Shown here: positions 14,800 through 21,910 of the stretch, piece by piece
Layout: every line of letters starts with the position of its first letter
How positions within the stretch are numbered: position 1 is the stretch's first letter
Assembly (NCBI GenBank): GCA_040753835.1
Contig: JBFMDM010000012.1
Location: forward strand, 1 to 32,132
Length of the DNA: 32,132 nucleotides
Direction: 5' to 3'
Source: JACRIK01 sp040753835
GTDB lineage: Bacteria; Planctomycetota; MHYJ01; JACQXL01
Notes under the pieces: generated by a model
Database searches by the model: none
What the model was told of the DNA's origin: nothing
The model's input: the letters and a program-made list of their open reading frames with translations, nothing else
Translations under genes and position numbers: made by a program

Positions 14800-15573
14800 T
14801 TATACTAAATTATCCCTGAGTTTAGCAAAGAATTTCTGCGCCTCCTCATAATCCCTTGCCCTGATAATGTGCTTAAGCAGTTCCAGACGTGAATTTATCT
14901 TTTCCAGTTGCGCCAATGAATGTTGGTTAAACAGCACCTCGGCAAGCAGGAAGTCGTCCTCGGACAAAAGACCTCGGGCAATTCCGTAATGCCGGGCAAA
15001 GGTTGTCCCCGGCACTGTCTTCCGGTTCAGGCAGGCCGCAAAAACAATGGACGAGGTAAACGGAAGTGTTAGCGAATAGGCCATCAGTTTGTCGTGCTCG
15101 TCAAACGAGCACTCGGAAATATTCAGGCCGTATCGGCTGAAGAACGTTCTGAATAATGCCGCGGCGGACTTGTCCGATTCGCTTATGATAATCGCATTCT
15201 CGCCCTTGAGCGAATCCATTCGGGCAAAGGTTGGGCCGAACATCGGATGCATGGACGCAAATCTCAAGCCGCACTTGGCGTAATATTGAGGAAGGTTCCC
15301 CTTGATGGACGCCACATCCGCGATGATGCACTCCGACGACAGGTGTCCGGACACCGAGCCAAAAGCGCTGATGATATTCTGAAGATTGACTGCATTAATT
15401 AGCATCTCCGGCTTGAAGGATGCAATCTCCGCCGGCCCGGACAGAACCTTTAGATGTCCAGCATTGCCGGTCTTGGCCGAATCAATATCATAGACCGCCA
15501 CTTCGTTTACATCAGCTAAGGCATTTGCCAGCCAGGAACCCATCTTGCCAAAACCGAGTATCACGATTTTCAC
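14800..15573 (-). CDS. tyrA: prephenate dehydrogenase
   Basis: A 257-residue NAD(P)-dependent enzyme converting prephenate to 4-hydroxyphenylpyruvate for tyrosine synthesis. The N-terminal I-V-I-L-G-F-G-K-M-G-S-W-L-A is the nucleotide-binding loop. M-H-P-M-F-G-P (around residue 109) is the TyrA substrate-site motif, with a helical dimerisation domain after it. It has no chorismate mutase or ACT domain, so it is a compact form. The start is a GTG overlapping the pheA TGA stop by 4 bp (GTGA), which implies translational coupling. An arogenate dehydrogenase preference cannot be excluded. Confidence 0.92.
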   Translation of the reverse strand: MKIVILGFGKMGSWLANALADVNEVAVYDIDSAKTGNAGHLKVLSGPAEIASFKPEMLINAVNLQNIISAFGSVSGHLSSECIIADVASIKGNLPQYYAKCGLRFASMHPMFGPTFARMDSLKGENAIIISESDKSAAALFRTFFSRYGLNISECSFDEHDKLMAYSLTLPFTSSIVFAACLNRKTVPGTTFARHYGIARGLLSEDDFLLAEVLFNQHSLAQLEKINSRLELLKHIIRARDYEEAQKFFAKLRDNLV

Positions 15574-16643
15574 AACTTCGCCTCCTTGTAACAGCCGAGA
15601 AACTTGAACATCACGGCCTTCTGCCTGACCGATTCCAATGCCCGGCTGACCTTGTCATCGCGTTCCGAACCCTGGAAATCCAGGAAAAAGGCGTATTTGC
15701 CCGGGTCAGTACGGATAGGCCTTGACTCTATCCGGGTCAGGTTGATGCCGGCATCGGAAAACACTTTCAGGACTGCAAAAAGCGTGCCGGCTTCGTGCCT
15801 AGTGGAAAAAACGATGGAGCACTTATTGCCCGCATCAGCGGCCGGTTCTTTTGCCAGGACAAGAAACCGTGTAAAGTTTGATTTATCGTCCTCTATCCCA
15901 TCCTTGATTATTTCCAGGTCATACAACTCGGCGCAATGCCGGCTGGCAATGGCAGCCGCGGCCTTGGGCCGGGTGTTGGCAACCATTTTCGCCGCGCCGG
16001 CCGTATCGTAGAACGGTATCGGCTCCAGGTTGTTACGGGATAAAAACCCCCGGCACTGGGCCAATGCCTGTGGATGGGAATAAACCACTTTTATCTCGCG
16101 GTAATCCGTCTCTGGCAGTGTCAGCAGTGAATGGTGTATCGGAAGTTTTATCTCGCCCGTTATCCTGATGTCTGTATTAACCAGCAGGTCGTTCACCTCG
16201 GTGACCGCGCCTTCAAGCGAATTCTCAACGGGCACGATTCCGAAGTCAATCTGGCCAGCGCTGACCTCGTCAAATACGTCAACGAATTCCCGGCAGGGAA
16301 GCGGCACCAGCGCATTGTCAAAAGCCAGGGCCGCCACCTCGCCGTATGCGCCGTGCTCGCCCTGGAACCCAATTGACCTGATGCCCTCCTGCTGTAGTCG
16401 TTTGCTTTCGCTGATTATCTCGTTGAACAGTTTCTCGGCAAACCCCCTGCTGACCAGCCCTTGGGAATGTTTCTGGACGTTTCCCATCACGATTTGCTCG
16501 CGTTTCTCATCGGTGACGCCATCTTTCAGGCGTCTGATGCGCATTACGTATTCCAGCCGTTCGTTTAGGAGTTTGATTATCCGGAAATCAATCAGGTCCA
16601 CCTTTTTGCGTACTTCGTTTAAATCAATCTTCATATCTGCCAT
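15570..16643 (-). CDS. pheA: bifunctional chorismate mutase / prephenate dehydratase
   Basis: A 357-residue enzyme leading from chorismate to phenylpyruvate. Residues about 5-90 are an AroQ-type chorismate mutase (R-K-K-V-D-L-I-D, helical, Arg/Lys/Glu-rich). About 97-275 form the dehydratase (G-F-Q-G-E-H-G-A-Y-G-E, V-P-V-E-N-S-L-E-G-A-V, and N-F-T-R-F with the catalytic Thr). About 282-355 form an ACT domain with the E-S-R-P phenylalanine-binding motif, implying feedback inhibition by phenylalanine. It is 2 bp downstream of the DAHP synthase. An in-frame ATG three codons in is an alternative start. Confidence 0.95.
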   Translation of the reverse strand: MADMKIDLNEVRKKVDLIDFRIIKLLNERLEYVMRIRRLKDGVTDEKREQIVMGNVQKHSQGLVSRGFAEKLFNEIISESKRLQQEGIRSIGFQGEHGAYGEVAALAFDNALVPLPCREFVDVFDEVSAGQIDFGIVPVENSLEGAVTEVNDLLVNTDIRITGEIKLPIHHSLLTLPETDYREIKVVYSHPQALAQCRGFLSRNNLEPIPFYDTAGAAKMVANTRPKAAAAIASRHCAELYDLEIIKDGIEDDKSNFTRFLVLAKEPAADAGNKCSIVFSTRHEAGTLFAVLKVFSDAGINLTRIESRPIRTDPGKYAFFLDFQGSERDDKVSRALESVRQKAVMFKFLGCYKEAKL

Positions 16644-16645
16644 AC

Positions 16646-17455
16646 TTATCGCTCCTGCATTGCCTTCTTGAGTTTTATTATTTTATCCATCATCCCGGCA
16701 AACTGGGCCGGGGTCATGGATTGGTCTTTGTCGCTCAGCGCCTCGGACGGGTTCCGGTGAACCTCTATCATAATGCCGTCCGCGCCGCAGGCCAGGGCGG
16801 CCAAACTCATCGGCGTTATCAAACTAATCCGGCCGGTAGCATGCGACGGGTCAACGATTATCGGCAGATGGGTCAATTCCTTGAGTGCCGGCACGGCACT
16901 CAGGTCAAGCGTATTGCGCGTGTAGGTCTCAAATGTCCTGATGCCCCGCTCGCAGAGAATGACATCGGGGTTTCCGGCATTAAGGATATACTCGGCGCAG
17001 TTCAGTAATTCCTCTATGGTCGAATCCATTCCTCTTTTCAGGAGCACCGGTTTGTTTATCTTGCCGACCTCCTTAAGGAGCGAGAAGTTTTGGATATTGC
17101 GCGCACCTATCTGGAGGATGTCGGCGTATTCTGATACCCAGGAAACGTCCCGCGTATCAAGCACCTCGGTAACAATAGGCAAGCCGGTCTTTTCGCCGGC
17201 CTTCTTGAGTATCTTGAGACCTTTGAACCCAAGCCCCTGAAAGGCATAGGGCGAGGTGCGCGGCTTGAATGCTCCGCCCCGGAGCATATCGGCTCCGGCT
17301 AATTTCACGGCCAAGGCCGTGTCCATCATCTGCTCCTCGCTCTCAATACTGCAGGGCCCAGCAATCACGACAAAACCGCGGCCCAGCCGGACGTTGTCCA
17401 CCGTGATAACAGTGCGTGGCTGGCCTTCCAGTTTTGCCAGTTTGATATTCTTCAT
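16646..17455 (-). CDS. aroF: 3-deoxy-7-phosphoheptulonate (DAHP) synthase, intact copy
   Basis: About 269 residues. It condenses phosphoenolpyruvate and erythrose 4-phosphate. Diagnostic segments are V-I-A-G-P-C-S-I-E, G-G-A-F-K-P-R-T-S-P-Y-A-F-Q, L-L-K-R-G-M, C-E-R-G-I-R-T-F-E, and I-V-D-P-S-H-A-T-G. I start at the ATG at 17455, which overlaps the trpA remnant stop by 4 bp (ATGA). A longer open frame upstream runs out of frame through the trpA remnant and is not credible. This copy has only a short leader instead of the N-terminal regulatory domain seen in the interrupted copy, so the two probably differed in feedback control. Confidence 0.94.
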   Translation of the reverse strand: MKNIKLAKLEGQPRTVITVDNVRLGRGFVVIAGPCSIESEEQMMDTALAVKLAGADMLRGGAFKPRTSPYAFQGLGFKGLKILKKAGEKTGLPIVTEVLDTRDVSWVSEYADILQIGARNIQNFSLLKEVGKINKPVLLKRGMDSTIEELLNCAEYILNAGNPDVILCERGIRTFETYTRNTLDLSAVPALKELTHLPIIVDPSHATGRISLITPMSLAALACGADGIMIEVHRNPSEALSDKDQSMTPAQFAGMMDKIIKLKKAMQER

Positions 17456-17685
17456 ATCTGCTTTCTCACCTTCTTTAGAAACCTGCGCACGTCTGATGGA
17501 TTGGTCCTTTTCACCAGCGCGCTGCCGATAATCACTCTGTCGCACAGGCGGGCCATGGCCCGGGCCTGGAGCGGCGTGGAAATCCCGAATCCAATGCACA
17601 AGGGTTTATCCGTAATCTTCCTGATCAGCTTTACCACGGCCGGCAGGTAGGCCGGAATTCCCTTACGCGCGCCGGTGTTTCCGGA
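17452..17685 (-). pseudogene. trpA: tryptophan synthase alpha chain, 3' remnant
   Basis: The frame encodes T-G-A-R-K-G-I-P-A-Y-L, then C-I-G-F-G-I-S-T-P-L-Q-A and D-R-V-I-I-G-S-A-L-V-K, the last third of TrpA. The sequence upstream of T-G-A-R-K stops resembling TrpA and meets a stop codon at 17710-17712, so roughly the first 170 residues, including both catalytic acids, are gone. A GTG at 17637 could start a 61-residue peptide. This is a remnant and not a functional subunit. It suggests that a trp gene block once lay between trpG and the DAHP synthase. Confidence 0.85.
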
Positions 17686-17783
17686 CCGCCAGCTTGAAGT
17701 GGCTGTTGGTCAGTTGGGATTCCAATCTACTCTCTGGCATAAACGTATATACATACCATCTTTGCCCGGCGGTTTCAAGAAAT

Positions 17784-17839
17784 ACCACAGATTACACCGC
17801 TTTCACTGATTAATCTGAGTAATCTGTGAAATCTGTGGT
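17784..17839. repeat. nonamer arrays in inverted orientation (AATCTGTGN)
   Basis: ACCACAGATT at the left and AATCTGTGGT at the right can pair. Between them run degenerate 9-bp units. It lies directly at the junction between trpG and the truncated trpA. Confidence 0.8.
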
Positions 17840-17843
17840 TGCT

Positions 17844-18443
17844 TTACAGAGATAAGAAATTCTCAAGCAGGCGCTTGCCTTCGGGCGTCAGGTATGATTC
17901 CGGATGGAACTGAACGCCTTCAACCAGAGCATCTTTTCTTCGGATGCCCATTATCTCGCCATCTTTAGTCCGTGCCGAGACCTCAAAGCATTCAGGCAGG
18001 GTCTTCGCATCCACGATTAACGAATGATAGCGCATAGCCGTAAATGGGTTACTCAATCCCCGGAAGATGGTTTTGTTGTCGTGATAGACCAAAGAGGTCT
18101 TGCCGTGGACAGGCGTCTTTGCCCTAATCACCCTGCCACCAAAAATATATGACAGGCACTGATGGCCTAAACACACGCCTAAGGTGGGAATCCGGCCGGC
18201 AAAATACTTTATGAGTTGGTTGGAGACGCCGGCATCCTCAGGCCGCTTGGGACCGGGCGAGATGACCAGATGCGTTGGCTTCAGACCTTTTGCCTTGGCC
18301 AAGGTTATCTTGTCATTGCGGAATACCCGTATTCCCCCGCCTTTCATCTTTCTTCTTTCATCTTTCATCTCTTGCAGAATTTGTCCAAAGGCCTGAACAA
18401 GATTATAGGTGAACGAATCGTAGTTGTCTATGAGTAGTAACAT
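17844..18443 (-). CDS. trpG: anthranilate/aminodeoxychorismate synthase glutamine amidotransferase
   Basis: A 199-residue class I glutamine amidotransferase supplying ammonia for anthranilate (TrpG) or 4-amino-4-deoxychorismate (PabA). It has I-D-N-Y-D-S-F-T-Y-N at the start, the catalytic G-V-C91-L-G-H-Q, H-G-K-T-S, and the His180/Glu182 pair in F-H-P-E-S. Residues 25-37 (E-M-K-D-E-R-R-K-M-K-G-G-G) are extra compared with the family. They are encoded by a heptamer array (18342-18369) read in frame. No TrpE or PabB is next to it, and trpA is a remnant, so a role in folate synthesis (PabA) may be what keeps it. Confidence 0.93.
   Translation of the reverse strand: MLLLIDNYDSFTYNLVQAFGQILQEMKDERRKMKGGGIRVFRNDKITLAKAKGLKPTHLVISPGPKRPEDAGVSNQLIKYFAGRIPTLGVCLGHQCLSYIFGGRVIRAKTPVHGKTSLVYHDNKTIFRGLSNPFTAMRYHSLIVDAKTLPECFEVSARTKDGEIMGIRRKDALVEGVQFHPESYLTPEGKRLLENFLSL
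18342..18369. repeat. heptamer array, unit TTTCATC, inside trpG
   Basis: Four 7-bp units (TTTCATC, TTTCTTC, TTTCATC, TTTCATC) in perfect register within the trpG reading frame. Confidence 0.9.
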
Positions 18444-18451
18444 AATTATAT

Positions 18452-19345
18452 TCAGTGCCGCCGTTCGGCAATCAGGAATCCGGACCAGTGAACATATTCT
18501 TCCGGAGGCAGGGCTGAATAATCTTTATGCCTGATAGCCAGTGCGGGCTGGCCTACGGTCATTACCACCCGACGATAGTGCAGGTTGACAAAGACCTTGT
18601 CGCCATCTGCCAGGTTATTTTTGCCGAGCGTCTGGACATCGTGATAATCCTGTTTATTCCCGACCCAGCCCTGATAGGCCTCTTCCTGCAGGTAATATTT
18701 TGTCTTGTCCTTGCGGTATTTGTTAAGCACGTCCTCCCGGAAATAATAAAATTCACCGATGGCGCTCGTGCCGTAACGGCTGAGTTTGGAGTTAAGATAC
18801 TTCTGGATTTCTTCAGGCCTGAAACGCCACTGGCCGCCCACCTTTATGGAAGGCAATCCGCCCCGGCTAATCAAACGGTAAATCGTCTGGCGGCTCACGA
18901 CCAGATAATCCTGCACCTCCTGTAAGGTCATCAGGTATTCCACATTGCTGTTGACCGAACCGATGATTTTATTGAGAAGCAACCGGCACCAGAGTTTGTT
19001 GGCCTGGATTTTCTTATTCAGCAGTTGCGCGGTATTACGGTTGATATTCAGCCGCTGGGCCGATTCCCTGGCGGTCAGGTGCAGTTCCAGAAAATAGTAG
19101 ATGGCCTTGAACCACTGGCTGACCGGAATCCGGCTGTTCTCAAAGGCCGTGCCGGTGAAATCATTCCACGATACCTTGCATTGAGCACAGTGATAGCGAT
19201 AAATCCCGTCTCGCCGGTCAGAATATATCTTTGACTGGGGCCGGCCGCACTTGATGCACTTCATTGAGTCAGGCGAACGGAACGCCTGGAAAAGACGGAT
19301 ACATTCACGTTCGCTCAAATTAGAAATGATTAATTCAACAGTCAT
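18452..19345 (-). CDS. DNA-binding protein: transposase-type zinc ribbon plus excisionase-like helix-turn-helix
   Basis: 297 residues in three parts. (1) Residues 28-115: a zinc ribbon with C30-x2-C33 and C53-x2-C56, then F-T-G-T-A-F and R-I-P-V-S-Q-W-F, and a helix-turn-helix (about 91-113), as in the N-terminus of IS1595-type transposases. (2) About 139-187: L-T-L-Q-E-V-Q-D-Y-L-V-V-S-R-Q-T-I-Y-R and V-G-G-Q-W-R-F, an excisionase/MerR-like helix-turn-helix. (3) A C-terminal domain of about 110 residues that I do not recognise. There is no catalytic DDE domain, so it is not an active transposase. It ends 8 bp before trpG, as the first gene of the aromatic operon, and three direct repeats lie upstream. 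A role as autoregulated operon regulator is an inference. Confidence 0.8.
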   Translation of the reverse strand: MTVELIISNLSERECIRLFQAFRSPDSMKCIKCGRPQSKIYSDRRDGIYRYHCAQCKVSWNDFTGTAFENSRIPVSQWFKAIYYFLELHLTARESAQRLNINRNTAQLLNKKIQANKLWCRLLLNKIIGSVNSNVEYLMTLQEVQDYLVVSRQTIYRLISRGGLPSIKVGGQWRFRPEEIQKYLNSKLSRYGTSAIGEFYYFREDVLNKYRKDKTKYYLQEEAYQGWVGNKQDYHDVQTLGKNNLADGDKVFVNLHYRRVVMTVGQPALAIRHKDYSALPPEEYVHWSGFLIAERRH

Positions 19346-19395
19346 CGGTGATACATTTTTACATAGATATTGCCAGAAGAAAACAACTCTCTAGA

Positions 19396-19532
19396 ACAAC
19401 ATCTATGCATAATTTAGTAAATATTATGGAATAATGCAAGCAAAAATAACAACTTCTATGCATAATTATTTTTGGCTAATCACTTGAGAATAAGACGGTT
19501 ATGCGAAATTATTACAACATCTATGCGAAAAT
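19396..19532. promoter_or_regulatory. three direct repeats, possible operator sites
   Basis: ACAACWTCTATGCATAATT occurs at 19396-19414 and 19449-19467. A variant, ACAACATCTATGCGAAAAT, is at 19514-19532, with a partial TTATGCGAAATTATT at 19499-19513. Start-to-start distances are 53 and 65 bp. They lie 50-190 bp upstream of the start codon of the zinc-ribbon/HTH protein, which makes them candidate binding sites for it. Confidence 0.6.
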
Positions 19533-19616
19533 ATATTATGGTATATCAGCATGTTATTATAGGGGGTAGGGTAATACCCCTCCACCTGTATCTTGGCGCC
19601 GGGTGCCTTGTATGTT

Positions 19617-19626
19617 NNNNNNNNNN
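19617..19626. other. assembly gap (10 N)
   Basis: Ten unresolved bases directly before the 22-bp array. The true length here is unknown, and repeat units may be missing. Confidence 0.99.
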
Positions 19627-19628
19627 AT

Positions 19629-19892
19629 TACCCCCGATTACCTTGTAAGATACCCCCTACTACCTTGCATCATACCCCCTACTACTATGTAATATACCTC
19701 CTACTACCTTATAATATACTGCCTATTACCTCGTAATATACTTCCTACTACCCTGTAATATACCGCCTACTACCTCGTAAGATACCACCTACTACCCTGT
19801 AAGATACCGACTACTACCCTGGAATATACCCCCTATTACCCTGCAATATACTCCCTACTACCCTGTAAGATACTACCGACTACCTATGATAA
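19629..19892. repeat. 22-bp tandem array C, 12 units
   Basis: Twelve consecutive units of exactly 22 bp start at 19629 and then every 22 bases. The consensus begins TACCNCCTACTACCYTGTAA. The array is flanked by GGGGGTAGGGTAATA at the left (19562 on) and by TTACTCCTACCCCC at the right (19893-19906), which are near inverted repeats of each other. The right end matches that of array A. There are no unique spacers, so it is not a CRISPR. Confidence 0.95.
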
Positions 19893-20244
19893 TTACTCCT
19901 ACCCCCTTGGGAAAAACTGCAGGCGTAAATAAGGATGTAATTAACCCTTTCTGGTGTATGAGGGGTGATGGCTACTCAGCCGTGGGAGAAACAGTATCCA
20001 GTGGAGGGATACAATCTATGGAGTATCCGCTGGAGGAACAGAAGAAATCAGTGGTGTACCACTGAAATTACTGCTGGATTACTGGACTGGCGGGAAAATC
20101 AGGTCGTCATTGTAAGTGTATAATCTGCACCTATATTAGGCCATCGAGACATAGCCACGCTTATATAAACAATCCATACTACCAACACATATCCGACTAT
20201 AATAAGTGTTCGACGATAACTATTTTTCATAACTGCTTTTTCAT

Positions 20245-20345
20245 CCCACCCCGCGCTTTAGGCCGGGCCCGCCCGAACGACTGGCATCCTGCCCGAATGG
20301 CCCGGTCGGGCGGGCGTCCAGTCGGGCTGGGCTTTAGCCCGGAGT
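20245..20345. repeat. GC-rich palindromic repeat
   Basis: CCCACCCCGCGCTTTAGGCC begins a stretch with several complementary segments (GCCCGCCCGA with its complement near 20308, and GGCTTTAGCCC-type ends at 20325-20342). The first part recurs at 21470, 21889 and 22452. Confidence 0.7.
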
Positions 20346-20361
20346 ATTATTTTTATCCGCA

Positions 20362-20814
20362 TTAAAACTTCAGTTCGACCTGCGGGTTTTCCTTCTTTAC
20401 CAGATTGCTTATCTTTTCCACCAGTTTATGCGCGGTTTCTATGGATGCCCTGGCCTCGGATGCGGTTATGTGGTTCTTGGAGTCATAGATAAAGTCGTGC
20501 CGCTGACGGCGCATCCGGCTGAACCGGCTGATTCAACTGTCATACTCCCCGCCCAGGATGAGTTTGGTGAATTCCACAATGGTCTTGTGGGTCTGGCGGG
20601 GCGCGGGCAAAAACCCCCGGGAAAACATCAGGGCCCGGCCGGCCCGAATCATCGCATGATAGGCCACGGCAAAGGCCCAGGTCAGGTCTATCTCCAATAA
20701 TGACTGGGCGGTCTTCAGGTCCTTTTGCGCCCGTTTTAACTGCGCGCCTATCTGCCGGAAATCCGGCGCCTGCTTCTTCACCAGGTTGTCCTTAAGAAAT
20801 CCTTCGTAATTCAT
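20362..20814 (-). pseudogene. HEPN-domain toxin-like protein, interrupted by an in-frame TGA
   Basis: The frame runs 150 codons from 20814 to a TAA at 20362-20364, but has a TGA at 20533-20535. The first 93 residues (I-G-A-Q-L-K-R-A-Q-K-D-L, A-V-A-Y-H-A-M-I-R-A-G-R-A-L) are the first helices of a HEPN domain. After the TGA the same frame gives I-S-R-F-S-R-M-R-R-Q-R-H-D-F-I-Y-D and a typical final helix. The R-x(4-6)-H RNase motif therefore lies beyond the stop, so the truncated product would lack its active site. It overlaps the MNT gene by 23 bp, as in HEPN/MNT toxin-antitoxin pairs. Either an inactivated toxin or a sequencing error. Confidence 0.85.
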
Positions 20815-21394
20815 CTTCCGCTCCGATAAGCATTATCTTTTTGTCCTTGAGAATGGATTTCAAGAACGGCTCTTTCTGCCGGATTTCCCTCCGGAACGTC
20901 TCCGGCGTATAAAGTTTATAGTTGATTTCACGCCTCAGCCGTTTTTCCAGTTTGTCCAGTTCCCGGATGAGTTCATCCTCGTCGCACCGGCCCACGATAA
21001 TCAGGTCCACGTCGGAAGAGTGGTTCTCCAGTTTTTTGGCATACGAGCCATAGATAAAGGCGTATTTTATTGTGCCGGTCTTGCCCCTATTAGCGGGACT
21101 GCCTGCGGTCTTGCCGAGCAGGTCTTTAAGCGCTCCGGCAATGCCGACCGTCTTGAAGATGATGCTCTTGAGTTCCTGGTAAAGGGGATAGTTCTTGTTG
21201 GCCCGGAAATAGCGGGCATTGGCCTGGTATTGGCTGGTCAGGATACCCTGCTCTTCCATCCGGTTGATGGTGCGCTGGAAGACGCCGGGCTTTTTGCCCA
21301 GCAGGCGGCCCAGTTCCTGCAGGTAAAATGACCGCTCCGGATTGGTCAGGAAGACCTTAAGCAGTTCGGCCCGGTTTTTGGATAGTTCTTTCAT
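20792..21394 (-). CDS. MNT-type nucleotidyltransferase with winged-helix N-terminus (antitoxin-like)
   Basis: About 200 residues. The N-terminus (L-L-K-V-F-L-T-N-P-E-R-S-F-Y-L-Q-E-L-G-R-L-L) is a winged helix of the kind that reads promoter DNA. The second half has F-I-Y-G-S-Y-A-K, then S-S-D-V-D-L-I-I-V, the G-S-x10-D-x-D active site of minimal nucleotidyltransferases. In known HEPN/MNT pairs the MNT partner neutralises the toxin by modifying it. I choose the ATG at 21394: an in-frame ATG at 21439 would lie within the -35/-10 promoter at 21422-21449. A strong Shine-Dalgarno is absent. Confidence 0.85.
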   Translation of the reverse strand: MKELSKNRAELLKVFLTNPERSFYLQELGRLLGKKPGVFQRTINRMEEQGILTSQYQANARYFRANKNYPLYQELKSIIFKTVGIAGALKDLLGKTAGSPANRGKTGTIKYAFIYGSYAKKLENHSSDVDLIIVGRCDEDELIRELDKLEKRLRREINYKLYTPETFRREIRQKEPFLKSILKDKKIMLIGAEDELRRIS

Positions 21395-21421
21395 ATCTTT
21401 ATCACAGGCAATGTGCATACA

Positions 21422-21449
21422 ATTATATGCATTTAACATATAAAGTCAA
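21422..21449 (-). promoter_or_regulatory. sigma-70-type promoter of the MNT/HEPN pair
   Basis: On the minus strand TTGACT (21449-21444), a 16-bp spacer and a perfect TATAAT (21427-21422). The transcript would start near 21415, about 20 bases before the ATG at 21394. This decides the start codon. Confidence 0.8.
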
Positions 21450-21469
21450 GGTTTCGGAGGCATTTTCCG

Positions 21470-21491
21470 CTTCCCCGCGCATTAGGCCGGG
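21470..21491. repeat. GC-rich island repeat (CCCCGCGCATTAGGCCGGG)
   Basis: A near-copy of the repeat at 20245, between the MNT gene and the next gene of the island. Confidence 0.7.
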
Positions 21492-21512
21492 AATTCAGCC
21501 GGCGTTTCTGGT

Positions 21513-21842
21513 TCAATTAAGTTTCGTGCCGCACTTGGGACAATATTCAATTTTAACAAATGGTTGTTCATACCTTTTACCGCAAGATGGGCAATAGATA
21601 AGATATTTATACTTCATAAACAAAATCAAACCACAAGCGATAATAATAAAAGGGCTTGTCTGCCAAAGAAATCCCATTAATAAAGCAAATCCTACTAATG
21701 CTAAAGATATAAATGCCCCAGATATTAACTCAAGGTTCTTTTTCTTCTTAGCAGTATCAGTATTTTTGATCAATAAATAAAATGCCAAGCCGATAATGAA
21801 AACAACCGCAATATAAACTATAAACAGAGAGCATTGTGACAC
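21513..21842 (-). CDS. membrane protein with C-terminal zinc ribbon
   Basis: 109 residues. I do not recognise the family. Three hydrophobic segments (about 5-25, 38-58 and 63-80) are followed by Y-C-P-S-C-G-K-R and Y-C-P-K-C-G-T-K at the end, a two-C-x-x-C rubredoxin-like zinc ribbon on the cytoplasmic side. Base composition is AT-rich compared with the surrounding housekeeping genes, which fits an acquired gene. The function is unknown. Confidence 0.65.
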   Translation of the reverse strand: MSQCSLFIVYIAVVFIIGLAFYLLIKNTDTAKKKKNLELISGAFISLALVGFALLMGFLWQTSPFIIIACGLILFMKYKYLIYCPSCGKRYEQPFVKIEYCPKCGTKLN

Positions 21843-21856
21843 AATATTAAATCTCC

Positions 21857-21900
21857 GACCCGCCCCACCCTTATCGTCATAGGATTCAGCCCCGCGCTTC
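21857..21900. repeat. GC-rich island repeat
   Basis: CCGACCCGCCCCACCCTTATC followed by CAGCCCCGCGCTTCG. On the minus strand GGGGCGGGTCGGA precedes the membrane protein gene, closely matching GGGGCGGGTAGGA before the gene at 21911-22444. Confidence 0.6.
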
Positions 21901-21910
21901 GACGTATGGT

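Larger units (their letters stand above)
19346..20361. other. 1-kb non-coding region with assembly gap
   Basis: No convincing gene on either strand. It contains three 19-bp direct repeats (19396-19532), a G-rich GGGGGTAGGGTAATA motif (from about 19562), a 10-N gap (19617-19626), a 12-unit 22-bp array (19629-19892), a GC-rich palindromic stretch (20245-20345), and a middle part (19916-20240) with only minor repeated motifs such as GTATCC...GGATAC. Confidence 0.8.

Noticed and set aside
17456..17599. N-terminal extension of the intact DAHP synthase
   Set aside because: The extra residues come from reading the trpA remnant in the wrong frame. The ATG at 17455 overlaps the trpA stop as ATGA and gives a family-like N-terminus.
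18452..19345. Active insertion sequence
   Set aside because: There is a zinc ribbon like that of IS1595-type transposases but no DDE/DDN catalytic domain, and I see no terminal inverted repeats or target duplication around the gene.
19629..19892. CRISPR array
   Set aside because: The repeats are directly adjacent with a 22-bp period and degenerate units. There are no unique spacers and no cas genes in the window.
13776..20814. Alternative genetic code (TAG or TGA read as sense)
   Set aside because: Only one gene has an internal TAG and another an internal TGA. TGA and TAG end clear genes nearby (pheA ends TGA, the SDR gene and yajC end TAG). Point nonsense changes or base-call errors are simpler.
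21395..21439. Upstream ATG (21439) as the start of the MNT gene
   Set aside because: A perfect TATAAT and a TTGACT with 16-bp spacing overlap this codon, so it would lie upstream of the transcript start.
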